NCBI GenBank assembly: GCA_902789415.1
Contig: CADAOD010000027.1
Coordinates: 1-33,861, forward strand
DNA: 33,861 nt
Origin: an uncultured Prevotellaceae bacterium
Lineage (GTDB): Bacteria > Bacteroidota > Bacteroidia > Bacteroidales > Bacteroidaceae
Direction: 5' to 3'
Shown: one piece after another, positions 8,461 through 17,930 of the stretch
How positions within the stretch are numbered: the stretch's first letter is position 1
Layout: the number at the start of each line of letters is the position of its first letter
Made by a program: the position numbers and the translations under genes
The notes under the pieces: model-generated
The model's input: the letters and a program-made list of their open reading frames with translations, nothing else
What the model was told of the DNA's origin: nothing
Databases searched by the model: none

Positions 8461-8492
8461 CAAAAATAACACTAAATTCCCAAATTGCCAAA
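8461..8492 (-). promoter_or_regulatory. Esterase promoter
   Basis: On the minus strand TTTG at 8492-8489, a 20-base spacer, then TATTTTTG at 8468-8461, all matching the consensus, about 30 bases before the ATG. Confidence 0.75.
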
Positions 8493-8541
8493 TTATAGCG
8501 ATTATTATTAGTTATTTATGCTGCAAAAAGCCAGCAAATGT

Positions 8542-8575
8542 GCAAGCTACTGGGTGTTATTGCCCAGTAGCTTGC
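8542..8575 (-). terminator. Terminator of the efflux operon, overlapping the tolC-like stop codon
   Basis: GCAAGCTACTGGG and CCCAGTAGCTTGC form a perfect 13-bp stem around an 8-base loop. The stem begins inside the last codons and the stop codon sits in the loop. A run of T follows after about 12 bases on the minus strand (GGCTTTTTG). Confidence 0.75.
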
Positions 8576-9891
8576 TTGTACTCTAAGAGTTTGTTTTGAT
8601 AGTCAGCAAAGGCATCGGTATGCTTGTCGAGTGATTGCTGATAAAGCAATTGAGCTTCGAGCAGATCGCTCATTTTCGAGGTGCCGGCACGATAGTAGTT
8701 ACGGTTCAGGCGCAGATTCTCGCTGGCCTGTTCGATACTACGCTCAGCCAACAACAATTGCTGGTAACTCTCCTCTACCCCATTCCACGCATTCTGCATA
8801 CGTATCTTGAGCAGTTGGGTATTATCATCCAGCTGCTCAATGGCTTTCTGATGCTCAATCTTACGGCGCTTGATGGCATGCGAGCCGCCCCACCAATCGC
8901 TGATGGGTACACTAACGGTGGCGAACACCATACCAAACGAGTGGTTGTTTTCCAACAGGTTATGGTAGTTATAACCCGCACCTACTGCTACAGTTGGCAG
9001 GTTCTGACCAACAGCCATCTGCTTTTGCAGCTTGGCAGCCTCAACCTGCTTTTGCAGGAGTTGGTACTCGGAAAGAGATTGAACATTGACCATTGAACAT
9101 TGAACATTATTGGCCTTCTCCATTTGCGTAGCTGAATGGTCAATGGTAAACGACGTGTCGCGCAGGCCGCAGTATTGCGATAACAACAGACGAACGATAG
9201 AGATGCCATTCTGCAGTTTAAGGCGCTGACTCTGGATATCGTTCTGGCGCAGCTGTACCTGCAACAGATCGTTGCGCATGGCCACACCAGCACGCACAGC
9301 CACATCTACATCTTTATATATATCGCGCAGCAGCGTATCAACAGCATTGATGGTGTTCATTTTCTCCTGCAGCGAGGCTAACTGCCAGAAGTACTGTTCG
9401 GCAGTTTTCTCCACCTCGTTCTGCGACAACTGTAATTGCAGCTTACTCACCTCCTCGCCTACTTTGGCCAGTTTGTTGCCGTTGATAATCTGTCCACCAG
9501 CAAACACAGGCTGTACAGCCATTAACGATCCAATGGTACCATTCTTCATCATCGAGATACTGATGGGGTTGGCCAAGGCAGCCATCGCCTCTTGGGGCAG
9601 CGATTGCGCTAAAGCTGCACCTAACTCAGGCGATATGCTGGCCGAAGGGTTGAGCGTGGTTTGCGCCATACCCTTGTTGGCATTAAACCACAAGCCAGTA
9701 CCACTCACAGTAGGGAAATACTTGGTAAAGGCCTCCTTGCGTTGTTGCTGGGCAGCCTCAACACCGTATTTGGCACTGCGTATGGCAAAGTTGTTTTGCA
9801 GGGCAGAATCCTTTATCTGCTGTAAGGTATAAGTCTGAGCCGAGGCTGACATTGCGCAGCCCAAAGCTATCAGTGATAATATCTTTTTCAT
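8557..9891 (-). CDS. TolC-like outer-membrane efflux protein
   Basis: The 444-residue protein has a signal peptide (ALGCAMSASAQ) and two halves rich in long amphipathic helices, with TLQQIKDSALQNNFAIRSAKYGVEAA at the start and a repeated-type motif with NLRLNRNYYRAGTSKMSDLLEAQ near the end, as in OEP/TolC proteins. It would form the outer-membrane channel of the pump encoded upstream (2-base gap). An odd segment reads NNVQCSMVNVQS: it is the translation of a TTGAACA heptad repeat at 9079-9108 and lies between the two halves, probably in a tolerant loop. Drug or substrate range cannot be predicted. Confidence 0.88.
   Translation of the reverse strand: MKKILSLIALGCAMSASAQTYTLQQIKDSALQNNFAIRSAKYGVEAAQQQRKEAFTKYFPTVSGTGLWFNANKGMAQTTLNPSASISPELGAALAQSLPQEAMAALANPISISMMKNGTIGSLMAVQPVFAGGQIINGNKLAKVGEEVSKLQLQLSQNEVEKTAEQYFWQLASLQEKMNTINAVDTLLRDIYKDVDVAVRAGVAMRNDLLQVQLRQNDIQSQRLKLQNGISIVRLLLSQYCGLRDTSFTIDHSATQMEKANNVQCSMVNVQSLSEYQLLQKQVEAAKLQKQMAVGQNLPTVAVGAGYNYHNLLENNHSFGMVFATVSVPISDWWGGSHAIKRRKIEHQKAIEQLDDNTQLLKIRMQNAWNGVEESYQQLLLAERSIEQASENLRLNRNYYRAGTSKMSDLLEAQLLYQQSLDKHTDAFADYQNKLLEYKQATGQ
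9079..9108. repeat. Heptad repeat inside the tolC-like gene
   Basis: Four consecutive 7-bp units, TTGAACA TTGACCA TTGAACA TTGAACA. The frame stays open and reads as VQCSMVNVQ. Confidence 0.9.
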
Positions 9892-9893
9892 AA

Positions 9894-12800
9894 TTACTTA
9901 GTACTTACTTTCCAATAAAAAACGGGCAGCATGGTGACTACCATGATGAGCGAGCCTATACCACCTGCAAAGATGGTAACACCCACGGGCATCCAGAACG
10001 AACTTTGGGCGATAATCATCGGCACCACACCAACAGCTGTTGTAGCTGTAGTCAAGAAGATGGGCACCATGCGGCGCTTACCGGCATCGTAGGCTGCCTG
10101 GCGCACAGCCAGATTGTAGGCCTTGCGATCCACCTTCCAGTCGCCATGTTCGGCCACATACTTCTTAATCAAGTCGATGGCGTGTTCGAAAATCAGGATT
10201 TCGTTACGCATAATCATTCCCATCAGGGTGATGAGTCCGAAGATTGAAGTCAAGCCGAGGGCACGATTCATCAGTCCGAGACCAATGAGCGCACCAGGAA
10301 TCATCAGCGCCAGGGCCGCCATACAAACGGTAGTAACGCCATACTTCTTGAAGTTGAACAGCAGGAAGAAAAACACGATAACCATGGCAATGGTAATACC
10401 GCCGATAATCTGCGGCATGGCCTCGTCGCCGTATTCTATCTCGCCGCCCACCTCAGTACGAACACCTTGTGGCAGTTTTATCTCCTCGTTCATGATACGG
10501 GCAATCTCTTTCTCAACAGGAGCGGTATATACGCCCTGTGCAAACTGGGCTGTAACGGTAATACAACGCTCGCCACCACGATGCATAATCCTACTCTCGC
10601 TCCACTTGGGCTGCACCTTGGCAATCTGCCGAAGTGGCACAGTGGTGTTAGTTGACAACACACCACCCGATACCAGCGATGCTGGCGACGCGACACCCAA
10701 GTTCGCAATGTCTGAGAAGGTCATATCAGTATCATCTTTCACAACGATGGGTAACTCATAGTTATCTTCCCAAATCTGACCTACACACAGGTCGGTAGAG
10801 GTAGCACTCAGAGCCAACTGAGCAGTGGTACGTGTGATGCCTAACTGGGCCGATGTTACAGGGTCGAGCTCGACATTGATGATGGGATACGGCAGCAGAT
10901 AATCGGTATGTACCCACTCCAGTTCGGGCATCTGTCGCATGCGTTCCATCAATCGCTCAGCCACTACATGCAGCGAGTCGAGATTGTCGCCATAGAATCG
11001 ATACTCCAACTCTGGCACTTCAAGATAATCCAGACGCTTGAACTTGACGTAGGCATTAGGGAATGCCTCGCTCAATTGTGGCTGATACTGAGCCAACAGG
11101 TCGAGTGTAGCTTTTTCGTCCTGGGTATTCACGATAAACTGGGCATAGTTGTTGCCAGCCATCTGGGGTGCATAGGCATCCATGAATCGTGGCGACGAAC
11201 AACCGATAAAGCCCGTGATGCCAGTGATGCGTTCGTCCTTAGCCAACACATGCTGCACCGAATCGGCAATCACCTCAGTCTCGGCCAATCCTTTGCCTTC
11301 GGGCAGGAATATCTCTACCGCAAACTGGTCGCGATCGGCATATGGGAACAGACGAACCTTCAGCGTGGGCGCAATCAAAGTTGACACAAGAATCACACCA
11401 ATACCACCACCAATTGTCAACCATGGGTTTGCAAAAGTCCAATCCAACACCTTATTATAGGTTTTCTGCACCCATTTGGTAATGGCGTTGAACTCCGTTC
11501 GAGCCTGCTCACGCTCGGCAGAGCTGATGCCAGCATCGCTCTGCTCTCGCTTAATCGCAGCCTTGCCCATCATACTAACCTTGCCGGGTTTGATGATACG
11601 TGTTTCGAGGAACGGGATAACCGTTACCGCCAGTACCAGCGACACCATGAGGTTGATGGTAATGGTAATGGGGAAGTCCTCCAAACAATCATGGAACATA
11701 CCCTTCATGGTAATGAGGAACGGATAGAAGATGGCGCAGATACAGATGGTGGCCAAGAACATAGGCATGAAATACTGACGCGCCGACTCGATAGCCGCAT
11801 CGAAAGGTTTAAAACCTTTACCCAGATACTCCAGATAGCCATCAATAACTACGATAGAGTTATCAACAATCATTCCTAACACCACAATGAGTGCCGCCAG
11901 GGTTACAATATTCAGTTCGATGCCCATCATATACATGATAGCCACGCTGACGAATGTACTAAGCGGGATGGTGATGGCCGATACAATAGCCGAACGTAGG
12001 GGGAACAGCACCATCATCACCAGGATGATGATAGCCATCGAAATAAGCAAATCGCGTAAGAAATTGCTTACACTCATGGCCACCACTTTGGGTTTATCGG
12101 CAATGCGGGTAACCTTTACATCCTCGGGCAGTTCGTTCTGCCTGAACTCCTTCAGCACCTTATCCACCTGCTCGCCATACTGCACCACGTTGTTACCTGG
12201 TGTCATCTCCATCGAGAGCAATACACAGGGATGCCCATCCTGCTCAATCCTACTGGCATTTGGCTCATACTCGCGCACCACACGGGCCACATCGCGCACA
12301 CGTGCCACCTTGCCTGTTACTGGGTCGGAGAAGATAATCTGGTTGGCAATCTCCTCTTCGGAGTTCTCCTGAGCTTCAACGTGGATAGGTATCTCCTGGT
12401 CGTCGTCGCTGATAGCGCCACTCATGGTGGTGATGCCCTGAGCCTGTAAGCGTGAGAAGAGCATCTGTTGACCAATGCCATAGGCCTGCATACGCTGGCG
12501 ATCGATATAGAGCGATATCTGCTCCTTCTGCTCGCCAAACAGTTTTACGTTGGCTACCGAGGGGATGCGGCGCAGGCGATCGCTCAGGTCGTCGCTGTAC
12601 TGCTTGAGTTCGCGATAGCTACGCTGGTCGCTCTCGATAGCAATCAGCAGGGCCGAGGTGTTACCAAAGTCATCGTTAACCACAATGGCCAGCACACCAC
12701 TTGGCAACTGCGCCTTAAAGCCATTCAGTCCGTGTTTGATTTTACTCCACACCTCGTCCTTATTGTTCACATCATCGTTCAGTTTTACCATCATGATACA

Positions 12801-13079
12801 CATGCCATTCTGACTCTGTGTAGTGGTTTTTACACGGTTCACCTCTCCAAAAGTAAACAAGTAGCGCTCCAGTGGACGAGCCACTTGCTGTTCAACCTCC
12901 TCGCTGGTAGCGCCAGGATACACAGCCACTACCACACCCTGACGGATAGTGGCATGGGGAAATTCGTCCTTTGGCATGATATACATGCCGTAGATGCCCA
13001 TCACAAACAGTATGCCTACGATGAGCAATGATATCGAGTAATGCTCCAAAGGCCATCGGAGCCAATTCGTATTCTTCAT
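9894..13079 (-). CDS. RND family efflux transporter, inner-membrane pump
   Basis: A 1061-residue proton-driven resistance-nodulation-division pump. Features include TM1 after LRWPLEHYSISLLIVG, the first porter domain with YPGATSEEVEQQVARPLE, the TM4 motif LGMIVDNSIVVIDGY carrying the conserved Asp, and the second half ending GGIGSLIMVVTMLPVFYW. The family exports drugs, bile salts or fatty acids; the substrate is unknown. A longer frame starts with TTG at 13109, but that extension is translated heptad repeat. The ATG at 13079 is preceded by GAGG and gives the usual N-terminus, so I chose it. It sits between the fusion protein and the channel in one operon. Confidence 0.92.
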   Translation of the reverse strand: MKNTNWLRWPLEHYSISLLIVGILFVMGIYGMYIMPKDEFPHATIRQGVVVAVYPGATSEEVEQQVARPLERYLFTFGEVNRVKTTTQSQNGMCIMMVKLNDDVNNKDEVWSKIKHGLNGFKAQLPSGVLAIVVNDDFGNTSALLIAIESDQRSYRELKQYSDDLSDRLRRIPSVANVKLFGEQKEQISLYIDRQRMQAYGIGQQMLFSRLQAQGITTMSGAISDDDQEIPIHVEAQENSEEEIANQIIFSDPVTGKVARVRDVARVVREYEPNASRIEQDGHPCVLLSMEMTPGNNVVQYGEQVDKVLKEFRQNELPEDVKVTRIADKPKVVAMSVSNFLRDLLISMAIIILVMMVLFPLRSAIVSAITIPLSTFVSVAIMYMMGIELNIVTLAALIVVLGMIVDNSIVVIDGYLEYLGKGFKPFDAAIESARQYFMPMFLATICICAIFYPFLITMKGMFHDCLEDFPITITINLMVSLVLAVTVIPFLETRIIKPGKVSMMGKAAIKREQSDAGISSAEREQARTEFNAITKWVQKTYNKVLDWTFANPWLTIGGGIGVILVSTLIAPTLKVRLFPYADRDQFAVEIFLPEGKGLAETEVIADSVQHVLAKDERITGITGFIGCSSPRFMDAYAPQMAGNNYAQFIVNTQDEKATLDLLAQYQPQLSEAFPNAYVKFKRLDYLEVPELEYRFYGDNLDSLHVVAERLMERMRQMPELEWVHTDYLLPYPIINVELDPVTSAQLGITRTTAQLALSATSTDLCVGQIWEDNYELPIVVKDDTDMTFSDIANLGVASPASLVSGGVLSTNTTVPLRQIAKVQPKWSESRIMHRGGERCITVTAQFAQGVYTAPVEKEIARIMNEEIKLPQGVRTEVGGEIEYGDEAMPQIIGGITIAMVIVFFFLLFNFKKYGVTTVCMAALALMIPGALIGLGLMNRALGLTSIFGLITLMGMIMRNEILIFEHAIDLIKKYVAEHGDWKVDRKAYNLAVRQAAYDAGKRRMVPIFLTTATTAVGVVPMIIAQSSFWMPVGVTIFAGGIGSLIMVVTMLPVFYWKVSTK

Positions 13080-13083
13080 AATC

Positions 13084-13111
13084 CTCAATATTCTATTTTC
13101 AATATTCAATA
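13084..13111. repeat. Heptad repeat at the junction of the pump and fusion-protein genes
   Basis: Units CTCAATA TTCTATT TTCAATA TTCAATA. On the minus strand the repeat supplies the stop codon of the fusion protein and the sequence just before the pump start. Confidence 0.8.
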
Positions 13112-14122
13112 CACCACACGTGTACCTTCGCTCAGTTTCTGATAACCCTCGGTGATGACGCGAATGCCATCGTTGATGCCTGTAGCCACTACGATGCGAT
13201 TACCTGTGGTTTCGCCTGTAGTAACAGTGGTGCGATGGGCAGTACTGTCATTAGCTACTGTCCACACAAACAGCGTGCCGTCGGCTTTCTTCTGCACAGC
13301 TGTTACAGGTACCGAAAGATCCTTGCTTGGCTTTTCTAAATGGGCAAACTGCACGCTGGCCACCATGCCTGGCAGTAATTTTCGCTGACCATTAGCTACG
13401 TGTATGCGTATATCATAGGTATGCGTAAGTGCATCGGCCTGCACACCTTTTTCTATGCGTCCACCAGTAAAACTGCCGTTAGCGGCCTCTACCTTAATGA
13501 TAGAAGAAGTGTTAGCGCCAATACCACTGATTTCGGTCTCGGGGATTGCCACTTTTACCTTTACAGTTGATATATCGAGAATACTCACTACCGCCTGCGA
13601 TGGCATGGCTGTTTCGCCTGCACCAACCAGGCGCTTGCCTACGATGCCACTTACGGGGGCTACCAATCGGCAATCGGCCAGATTCTTCTTAGCCACCTCC
13701 AACTGCGACTTGGCCTGTGCCACCTTGCTTTGTATCTCAACCCACTGCACCTCAGGGAGCGATCCGTTATCGTGCAGCATTTTATAGCGCTCTAAGGCAT
13801 CGTTGGCCTGAGTCATCTGTGCCTCGGCACCACTTAATAGGTTACGCGCCTGCGTGTCGTCCATCACGGCAATCAGCTGACCTTTGCTTACTGCCTGACC
13901 CTCGTTTACGAGCATGCGCTTTACCACGCCCATACCCGTAAAACTAACGGCAGTAGCCTCACACTCTTCGATAATACCTACATACGTCTGTCCATTGGCA
14001 TTCATAGCAGTAGATACCACTTCTGTTTCAACTCTCGTAGGAGCCTTTGCTGTCTGCTCCTTCTTGCTTGTACAGCTGCTTATCAGCATCACGCCCAACA
14101 GCATTAAAATACTCTTTTTCAT
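13106..14122 (-). CDS. RND efflux membrane fusion lipoprotein
   Basis: A periplasmic adaptor of 338 residues from the ATG at 14122. The N-terminus is a lipoprotein signal with lipobox LISSC (Cys17), so it should be anchored to a membrane. It contains the family order of barrel-sandwich (VNEGQAVSKGQLIAVMDD), helical hairpin (ALERYKMLHDNGSLPEVQW), second lipoyl half (LVAPVSGIVGKRLVGAGET) and beta-barrel/C-terminal domains. It is the first gene of the efflux operon. The AraC-family regulator is divergent, 161 bases away, and is a natural candidate controller. Confidence 0.92.
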   Translation of the reverse strand: MKKSILMLLGVMLISSCTSKKEQTAKAPTRVETEVVSTAMNANGQTYVGIIEECEATAVSFTGMGVVKRMLVNEGQAVSKGQLIAVMDDTQARNLLSGAEAQMTQANDALERYKMLHDNGSLPEVQWVEIQSKVAQAKSQLEVAKKNLADCRLVAPVSGIVGKRLVGAGETAMPSQAVVSILDISTVKVKVAIPETEISGIGANTSSIIKVEAANGSFTGGRIEKGVQADALTHTYDIRIHVANGQRKLLPGMVASVQFAHLEKPSKDLSVPVTAVQKKADGTLFVWTVANDSTAHRTTVTTGETTGNRIVVATGINDGIRVITEGYQKLSEGTRVVY

Positions 14123-14144
14123 CACTAACTAATTATTTTTGGTG

Positions 14145-14152
14145 CAAAATTA
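14145..14152 (-). promoter_or_regulatory. -7 element of the efflux operon
   Basis: TAATTTTG on the minus strand, 23 bases before the ATG. No good -33 TTTG is present, which suggests activator dependence. Confidence 0.5.
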
Positions 14153-14176
14153 ATCCAAAAATAAACATTATCTATA

Positions 14177-14227
14177 TTCTATTTCACCACTTTTATTATT
14201 AAATTAACTACATATTCCTAAATAGAA
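14177..14227. promoter_or_regulatory. Candidate operator between the divergent efflux and AraC promoters
   Basis: TTCTATTT (14177-14184) and AAATAGAA (14220-14227) form an 8-bp inverted repeat centred in the intergenic space. It could be bound by the divergent AraC-family protein. The sequence is AT-rich, so chance is possible. Confidence 0.35.
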
Positions 14228-14271
14228 CATAAACAACACCAAATAAAACACCAAAATTGAGAAATTATGAT

Positions 14272-14279
14272 TAATTTTG
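14272..14279 (+). promoter_or_regulatory. -7 element of the AraC-family gene
   Basis: TAATTTTG ends 4 bases before the ATG at 14284. If used, the mRNA would be almost leaderless. No clear -33 element is visible. Confidence 0.4.
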
Positions 14280-14283
14280 CCGC

Positions 14284-15183
14284 ATGAAACAACAAGAAGA
14301 GATTACAATTCAGTCATTAGCTAACAACGAGGACGTACAGATTGGCTATTCGGACAACGAAATTGTGGTTGTGGATAGTATCCAGCAGTTTACGCAGATA
14401 AGCAGCGCTCATGTGGCCATGAACGCCATTGTGATTTGTACCAGCGGAAAAGCGCAGGCACAGATGAACGGCATACAGATGGAACTGCATAGAAATCAGA
14501 TTGCCATTATCCCACAGAACGTAACGGTGACCGATGTGATGGTAAGTCCCGACTTCGACGTAAAAGGTATGTTCCTTACCAACCGTATTCTGCGTAGTTT
14601 CCTGAACGAGAAAATCAGCGTTTGGAACGATATGATGTATATCCATCGCCAGCATGTAGTAACGATGGACGAAGACGAGATTCTATTCTACACCCACTTC
14701 TACGACATGCTCACGCTGGCCATTGAGAAAGGCAAGGAAAATCCCTTCCACACAGAAATCATCCAGTCGTTGCTCCGCTCGGCCATCCTTGGTCTTTGTG
14801 GCGAAATGAAGTGGATGCTGGCACAAACGGATAGCAAACTGTCAACGCTCAACGATAAACAGTCTACTACCCAGAGTCACTTCCAGCGTTTTCTGGATTT
14901 GCTGCATACTACCGATGTAAAGCATCGCACCGTAGAGGCATATGCCAACGATTTGTACATCTCGCCCAAATACCTCACTACCATCTGCAAAAAGAATTCG
15001 GGCAAGACTGCCAACGAGTGGATTACTGAACATGTGATAGAGGACATACGTTACTACCTGAAGCAGACCGATTTGAGCGTCAAGCAGATTTGCAATCAGT
15101 TAGGATTCCCCAACCCGTCGTTTTTCGGCAAGTACGTCAAGGATCACTTTGGCATGACGCCCATAGAATTCCGCAATAGTTAA
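14284..15183 (+). CDS. AraC-family transcriptional regulator
   Basis: The 299-residue protein has an N-terminal cupin-like ligand domain (about 20-140) and a C-terminal double helix-turn-helix (about 200-299). The latter is recognised by TVEAYANDLYISPKYLTTICKKNSGKTANEW, then LSVKQICNQLGFPNPSFFGKYVKDHFGMTPIEFR, which is the AraC signature. It is divergent from the RND efflux operon, with which it shares a 161-base intergenic region, so control of that pump is the simplest inference. The ligand is unknown. It ends at a strong hairpin shared with the convergent aspA. Confidence 0.92.
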   Translation: MKQQEEITIQSLANNEDVQIGYSDNEIVVVDSIQQFTQISSAHVAMNAIVICTSGKAQAQMNGIQMELHRNQIAIIPQNVTVTDVMVSPDFDVKGMFLTNRILRSFLNEKISVWNDMMYIHRQHVVTMDEDEILFYTHFYDMLTLAIEKGKENPFHTEIIQSLLRSAILGLCGEMKWMLAQTDSKLSTLNDKQSTTQSHFQRFLDLLHTTDVKHRTVEAYANDLYISPKYLTTICKKNSGKTANEWITEHVIEDIRYYLKQTDLSVKQICNQLGFPNPSFFGKYVKDHFGMTPIEFRNS

Positions 15184-15197
15184 GCCAACACATAAAA

Positions 15198-15231
15198 AGC
15201 CCCGATGACCAATCTACACATCATCGGGGCT
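15198..15231. terminator. Bidirectional terminator between the AraC gene and aspA
   Basis: AGCCCCGATGA and TCATCGGGGCT pair perfectly over 11 bp with a 12-base loop, located between two converging genes. An A-run precedes it on the plus strand, giving a U-run for the minus transcript. Confidence 0.88.
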
Positions 15232-15257
15232 AACTACTTACGTATCGTTATCCTGGC

Positions 15258-16670
15258 TTACTTAATGAATTTATGCGATACCAGCATGTTCTTTGGATCA
15301 AGAGCCTCGTCAAGTTTCTCCTGTGTCATCAGGCCCTTCTCCAGCACAATGTCGTAAACACTACGGTTAGTCTCCAGCGCCTCCTTAGCCACCTTGGTCG
15401 ATGTCTTGTAACCAATGTAAGGATTAAGTGCGGTGACAATACCAATAGAGTTCTTAACCATCTCCATGCAGCGCTCCTTGTTAACGGTGATACCCAGGAT
15501 ACACTCCTCGGTGAGGGTCTCGATGGCGTTCTTCAGCCAAATCAAGCTCTCAATAAGGCACTCGGTAATCACAGGCTCCATCACGTTAAGCTGCAGCTGA
15601 CCAGCCTCGGCGGCAAAGCTAACGGCTGTATCGTTACCAATAACCTTGAAGCAAACCTGGTTAACAACCTCGGGGATAACTGGGTTAACCTTACCTGGCA
15701 TGATTGATGATCCAGGAGCCTTTGGTGGCAGGTTAATCTCGTTCAGACCGCAACGTGGGCCTGATGCCATCAGTCGCAGGTCGTTACAAATCTTAGAGAG
15801 CTTCACAGCTAGACGCTTCAGGGCCGACGAGTAGCTTACGTAAGCACCCGTATCAGGTGTAGCCTCAACCAGGTCGGTAGCGCTTACGAATGCCTCGCCC
15901 GTAAGCTTAGCCAGGTTAGCGGCACACAGTTTGGCAAAGCCCGGAACGGCATTCAAACCAGTACCAATGGCAGTACCACCCATATTAATCTCGTGCAGCA
16001 GCTTTACGTTGCGCTCCAGGTTCAGGATTTCCTCCTCCAGGTTGTTGGCATAGGCATTAAACTCCTGTCCGCTGGTCATAGGCACGGCATCCTGCAACTG
16101 GGTACGTCCCATCTTTATGCAATCGGCAAACTCATCGCCCTTATAGCGCAGGGCACTAATCAAGCCGGTAAGTGCAGCCACCAGACTCTTGTTCATACGT
16201 ATCAGCGCCAAACGGATAGTGGTAGGATACACATCGTTGGTACTCTGTCCGCAGTTACAGTGGTCGTTAGGATAGCAGTGCTGGTAGTCACCCTTCTCGT
16301 AGCCCATAATCTCAAGGGCACGGTTGGCAATCACCTCGTTGGCATTCATGTTTACCGATGTACCTGCACCACCCTGCATCATATCGATGGGGAAGTTCTC
16401 GTGCCACTTACCATCAATCAGCTCGCGACAGGCCTGCGAGATGGCACCAGCAATCTCGTCGTTAATCACACCCAGGGTGTGGTTGGTCTCAACAGCTGCC
16501 AGCTTTACGTAAGCGATAGCAATGATAAAGTCGGGATACCACGACATTTTTTTGCGCGAGATATGATAGTTGTTAATACCACGCTGTGTTTGTACGCCGT
16601 AAAGTGCATCGGCTGGTACTTTGAGCTCGCCCAAAAGGTCCGACTCAACTCTGTATTTCTGTTCTGCCAT
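15258..16670 (-). CDS. aspA: Aspartate ammonia-lyase (aspartase)
   Basis: Aspartase converts aspartate to fumarate and ammonia. The 470-residue protein carries the superfamily signature GSSIMPGKVNP at 320-330 (catalytic Ser and loop), plus GAGTSVNMNANEVIANRA and the Asn/Thr-rich block GQSTNDVYPT at 141-150. The N-terminal YRVESDLLGELKVPADALYG is typical of AspA and distinguishes it from fumarase C. It is the last gene of an operon with a porin, asparaginase and dicarboxylate transporter. Fumarate made here can serve as an electron acceptor and leave as succinate. Confidence 0.94.
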   Translation of the reverse strand: MAEQKYRVESDLLGELKVPADALYGVQTQRGINNYHISRKKMSWYPDFIIAIAYVKLAAVETNHTLGVINDEIAGAISQACRELIDGKWHENFPIDMMQGGAGTSVNMNANEVIANRALEIMGYEKGDYQHCYPNDHCNCGQSTNDVYPTTIRLALIRMNKSLVAALTGLISALRYKGDEFADCIKMGRTQLQDAVPMTSGQEFNAYANNLEEEILNLERNVKLLHEINMGGTAIGTGLNAVPGFAKLCAANLAKLTGEAFVSATDLVEATPDTGAYVSYSSALKRLAVKLSKICNDLRLMASGPRCGLNEINLPPKAPGSSIMPGKVNPVIPEVVNQVCFKVIGNDTAVSFAAEAGQLQLNVMEPVITECLIESLIWLKNAIETLTEECILGITVNKERCMEMVKNSIGIVTALNPYIGYKTSTKVAKEALETNRSVYDIVLEKGLMTQEKLDEALDPKNMLVSHKFIK

Positions 16671-16690
16671 AATCTATAATCTTTATAAAT

Positions 16691-16718
16691 TTTCAATTAT
16701 CAATTTTAAATGTTCAAT
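16691..16718. repeat. Heptad repeat between aspA and the porin gene
   Basis: Units TTTCAAT TATCAAT TTTAAAT GTTCAAT fill the 51-base gap between the two genes. Confidence 0.7.
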
Positions 16719-16721
16719 GAT

Positions 16722-17891
16722 TTAGAACATCGGCAACTGCCAGATGTAACCTAACGAAATGCGATTGGTGCTATAATTGTCGGCACCAAAGGCCTTAGCC
16801 TTATCGGTATAGCTGTAGTGGCGACCAACATAAGTAAGGAAGAAGTGCAGGTTGCTATTCTTCAATGGATAGAACTCCAATCCTGCCAGATAGCCGTAAG
16901 CCGTGCGATACTTACCCTTCTTAATGTTGCCATTATCCTTGCTGAAGCCTTCGTTCTCAAGCATACCCTTTACAAAGAAGTTCCACTGAGGACTGAAGCG
17001 ATACTGTGCCTTCATTACCAGCGACAGATACTCGGCGTCGTTCTGATGGCCACCCATGGCATTGTTGCCTACGATGCTTGATACGATACCCTCGCGATCG
17101 ATACCCTCGCGCATGTACATCACATCAAAGAAAGCATCAAAATTGTTAACGGTAACCTCGTTACCCAGTGCCAGGTAATGACTCTGATGACCCTTGGCCT
17201 GACTCATGATTGAGTAGCTCCAGCGGGTGTTAAACACGCCACCAAAATTACCATTCCAGTTAACGGTGTACAGCAGGGGCACCTTCGACTGCTCGTAACC
17301 TGCGCCATACATATCGTTCATGCTGGCACTACGGCTGTCCAGAATCTGCAACTGCAACTGGTGTCCAGGAGCCAGCTGGAACTGGAAGTTGGCACCAGTG
17401 AGGAAGTTGCTCATATAGTCAACCATATCCGAGTACTCGTAAATCTCGATGGGGTTCAGGTCGAACTCTATACCACCATAAGCGGCACACTGCTTACCTA
17501 AGAACATCGAGAAAGCGTCGCTAACCTTGACGCCGATACCAGCCACATCGATACTTGATGTTGGCATGTTATCGATACCATCGGGAGCAGGCGAGTTATT
17601 ACGGTTCAAGCGCTGACGCCAACGGAACGAGAAGGTCTCGTTGATGTTACCCTTGGCCTCGATACGCAGCTGACGCATGTTGAACTTGGCATTTTGGAAC
17701 TTGCCATCGCCCTGGTTCACGTCAAAACTGTTGTTCATGTTCAACAGGAAGTGGAAGTTGTCCTGCTTGTTCTCTATCTTGGTTACCTTCTCAAACAGAC
17801 TCTGCTCGCCTGCCGAGGCATCCTTATCCTGCTGGGCGTTAGCTGTAAATGCCATGCATAGCATCACGCCTAAAATAATCGATTTCTTCAT
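16722..17891 (-). CDS. Porin of the OprO/OprP-like family
   Basis: A 389-residue outer-membrane beta-barrel with signal peptide (MKKSIILGVMLCMAFTANAQ). A short coiled segment (SLFEKVTKIENKQ) precedes many alternating amphipathic strands such as FNMRQLRIEAKGNINETFSFRWRQ, and the C-terminus ends in an aromatic (PMF). The Porin_O_P-like fold suggests uptake of small anions; within this operon, aspartate or another dicarboxylate is the likely cargo. A longer frame begins with TTG inside the upstream heptad repeat; the ATG at 17891 gives the normal signal peptide. Confidence 0.75.
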   Translation of the reverse strand: MKKSIILGVMLCMAFTANAQQDKDASAGEQSLFEKVTKIENKQDNFHFLLNMNNSFDVNQGDGKFQNAKFNMRQLRIEAKGNINETFSFRWRQRLNRNNSPAPDGIDNMPTSSIDVAGIGVKVSDAFSMFLGKQCAAYGGIEFDLNPIEIYEYSDMVDYMSNFLTGANFQFQLAPGHQLQLQILDSRSASMNDMYGAGYEQSKVPLLYTVNWNGNFGGVFNTRWSYSIMSQAKGHQSHYLALGNEVTVNNFDAFFDVMYMREGIDREGIVSSIVGNNAMGGHQNDAEYLSLVMKAQYRFSPQWNFFVKGMLENEGFSKDNGNIKKGKYRTAYGYLAGLEFYPLKNSNLHFFLTYVGRHYSYTDKAKAFGADNYSTNRISLGYIWQLPMF

Positions 17892-17895
17892 AATT

Positions 17896-17930
17896 TTCAA
17901 TTTTCAATCTTCAATTTTCAATCTTCAATT
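17896..17930. repeat. Heptad repeat between the porin and asparaginase genes
   Basis: Five units: TTCAATT TTCAATC TTCAATT TTCAATC TTCAATT. It occupies the entire gap and just reaches the asparaginase stop codon. Confidence 0.9.

Noticed and set aside
9079-9108. Possible CRISPR array
   Set aside because: The units are 7 bp tandem with no spacers; no cas genes are present.
13080-13109. Longer N-terminus of the RND pump (NIENRILRI)
   Set aside because: It starts with TTG and is translated heptad repeat; the ATG at 13079 has a ribosome-binding site and the usual start.
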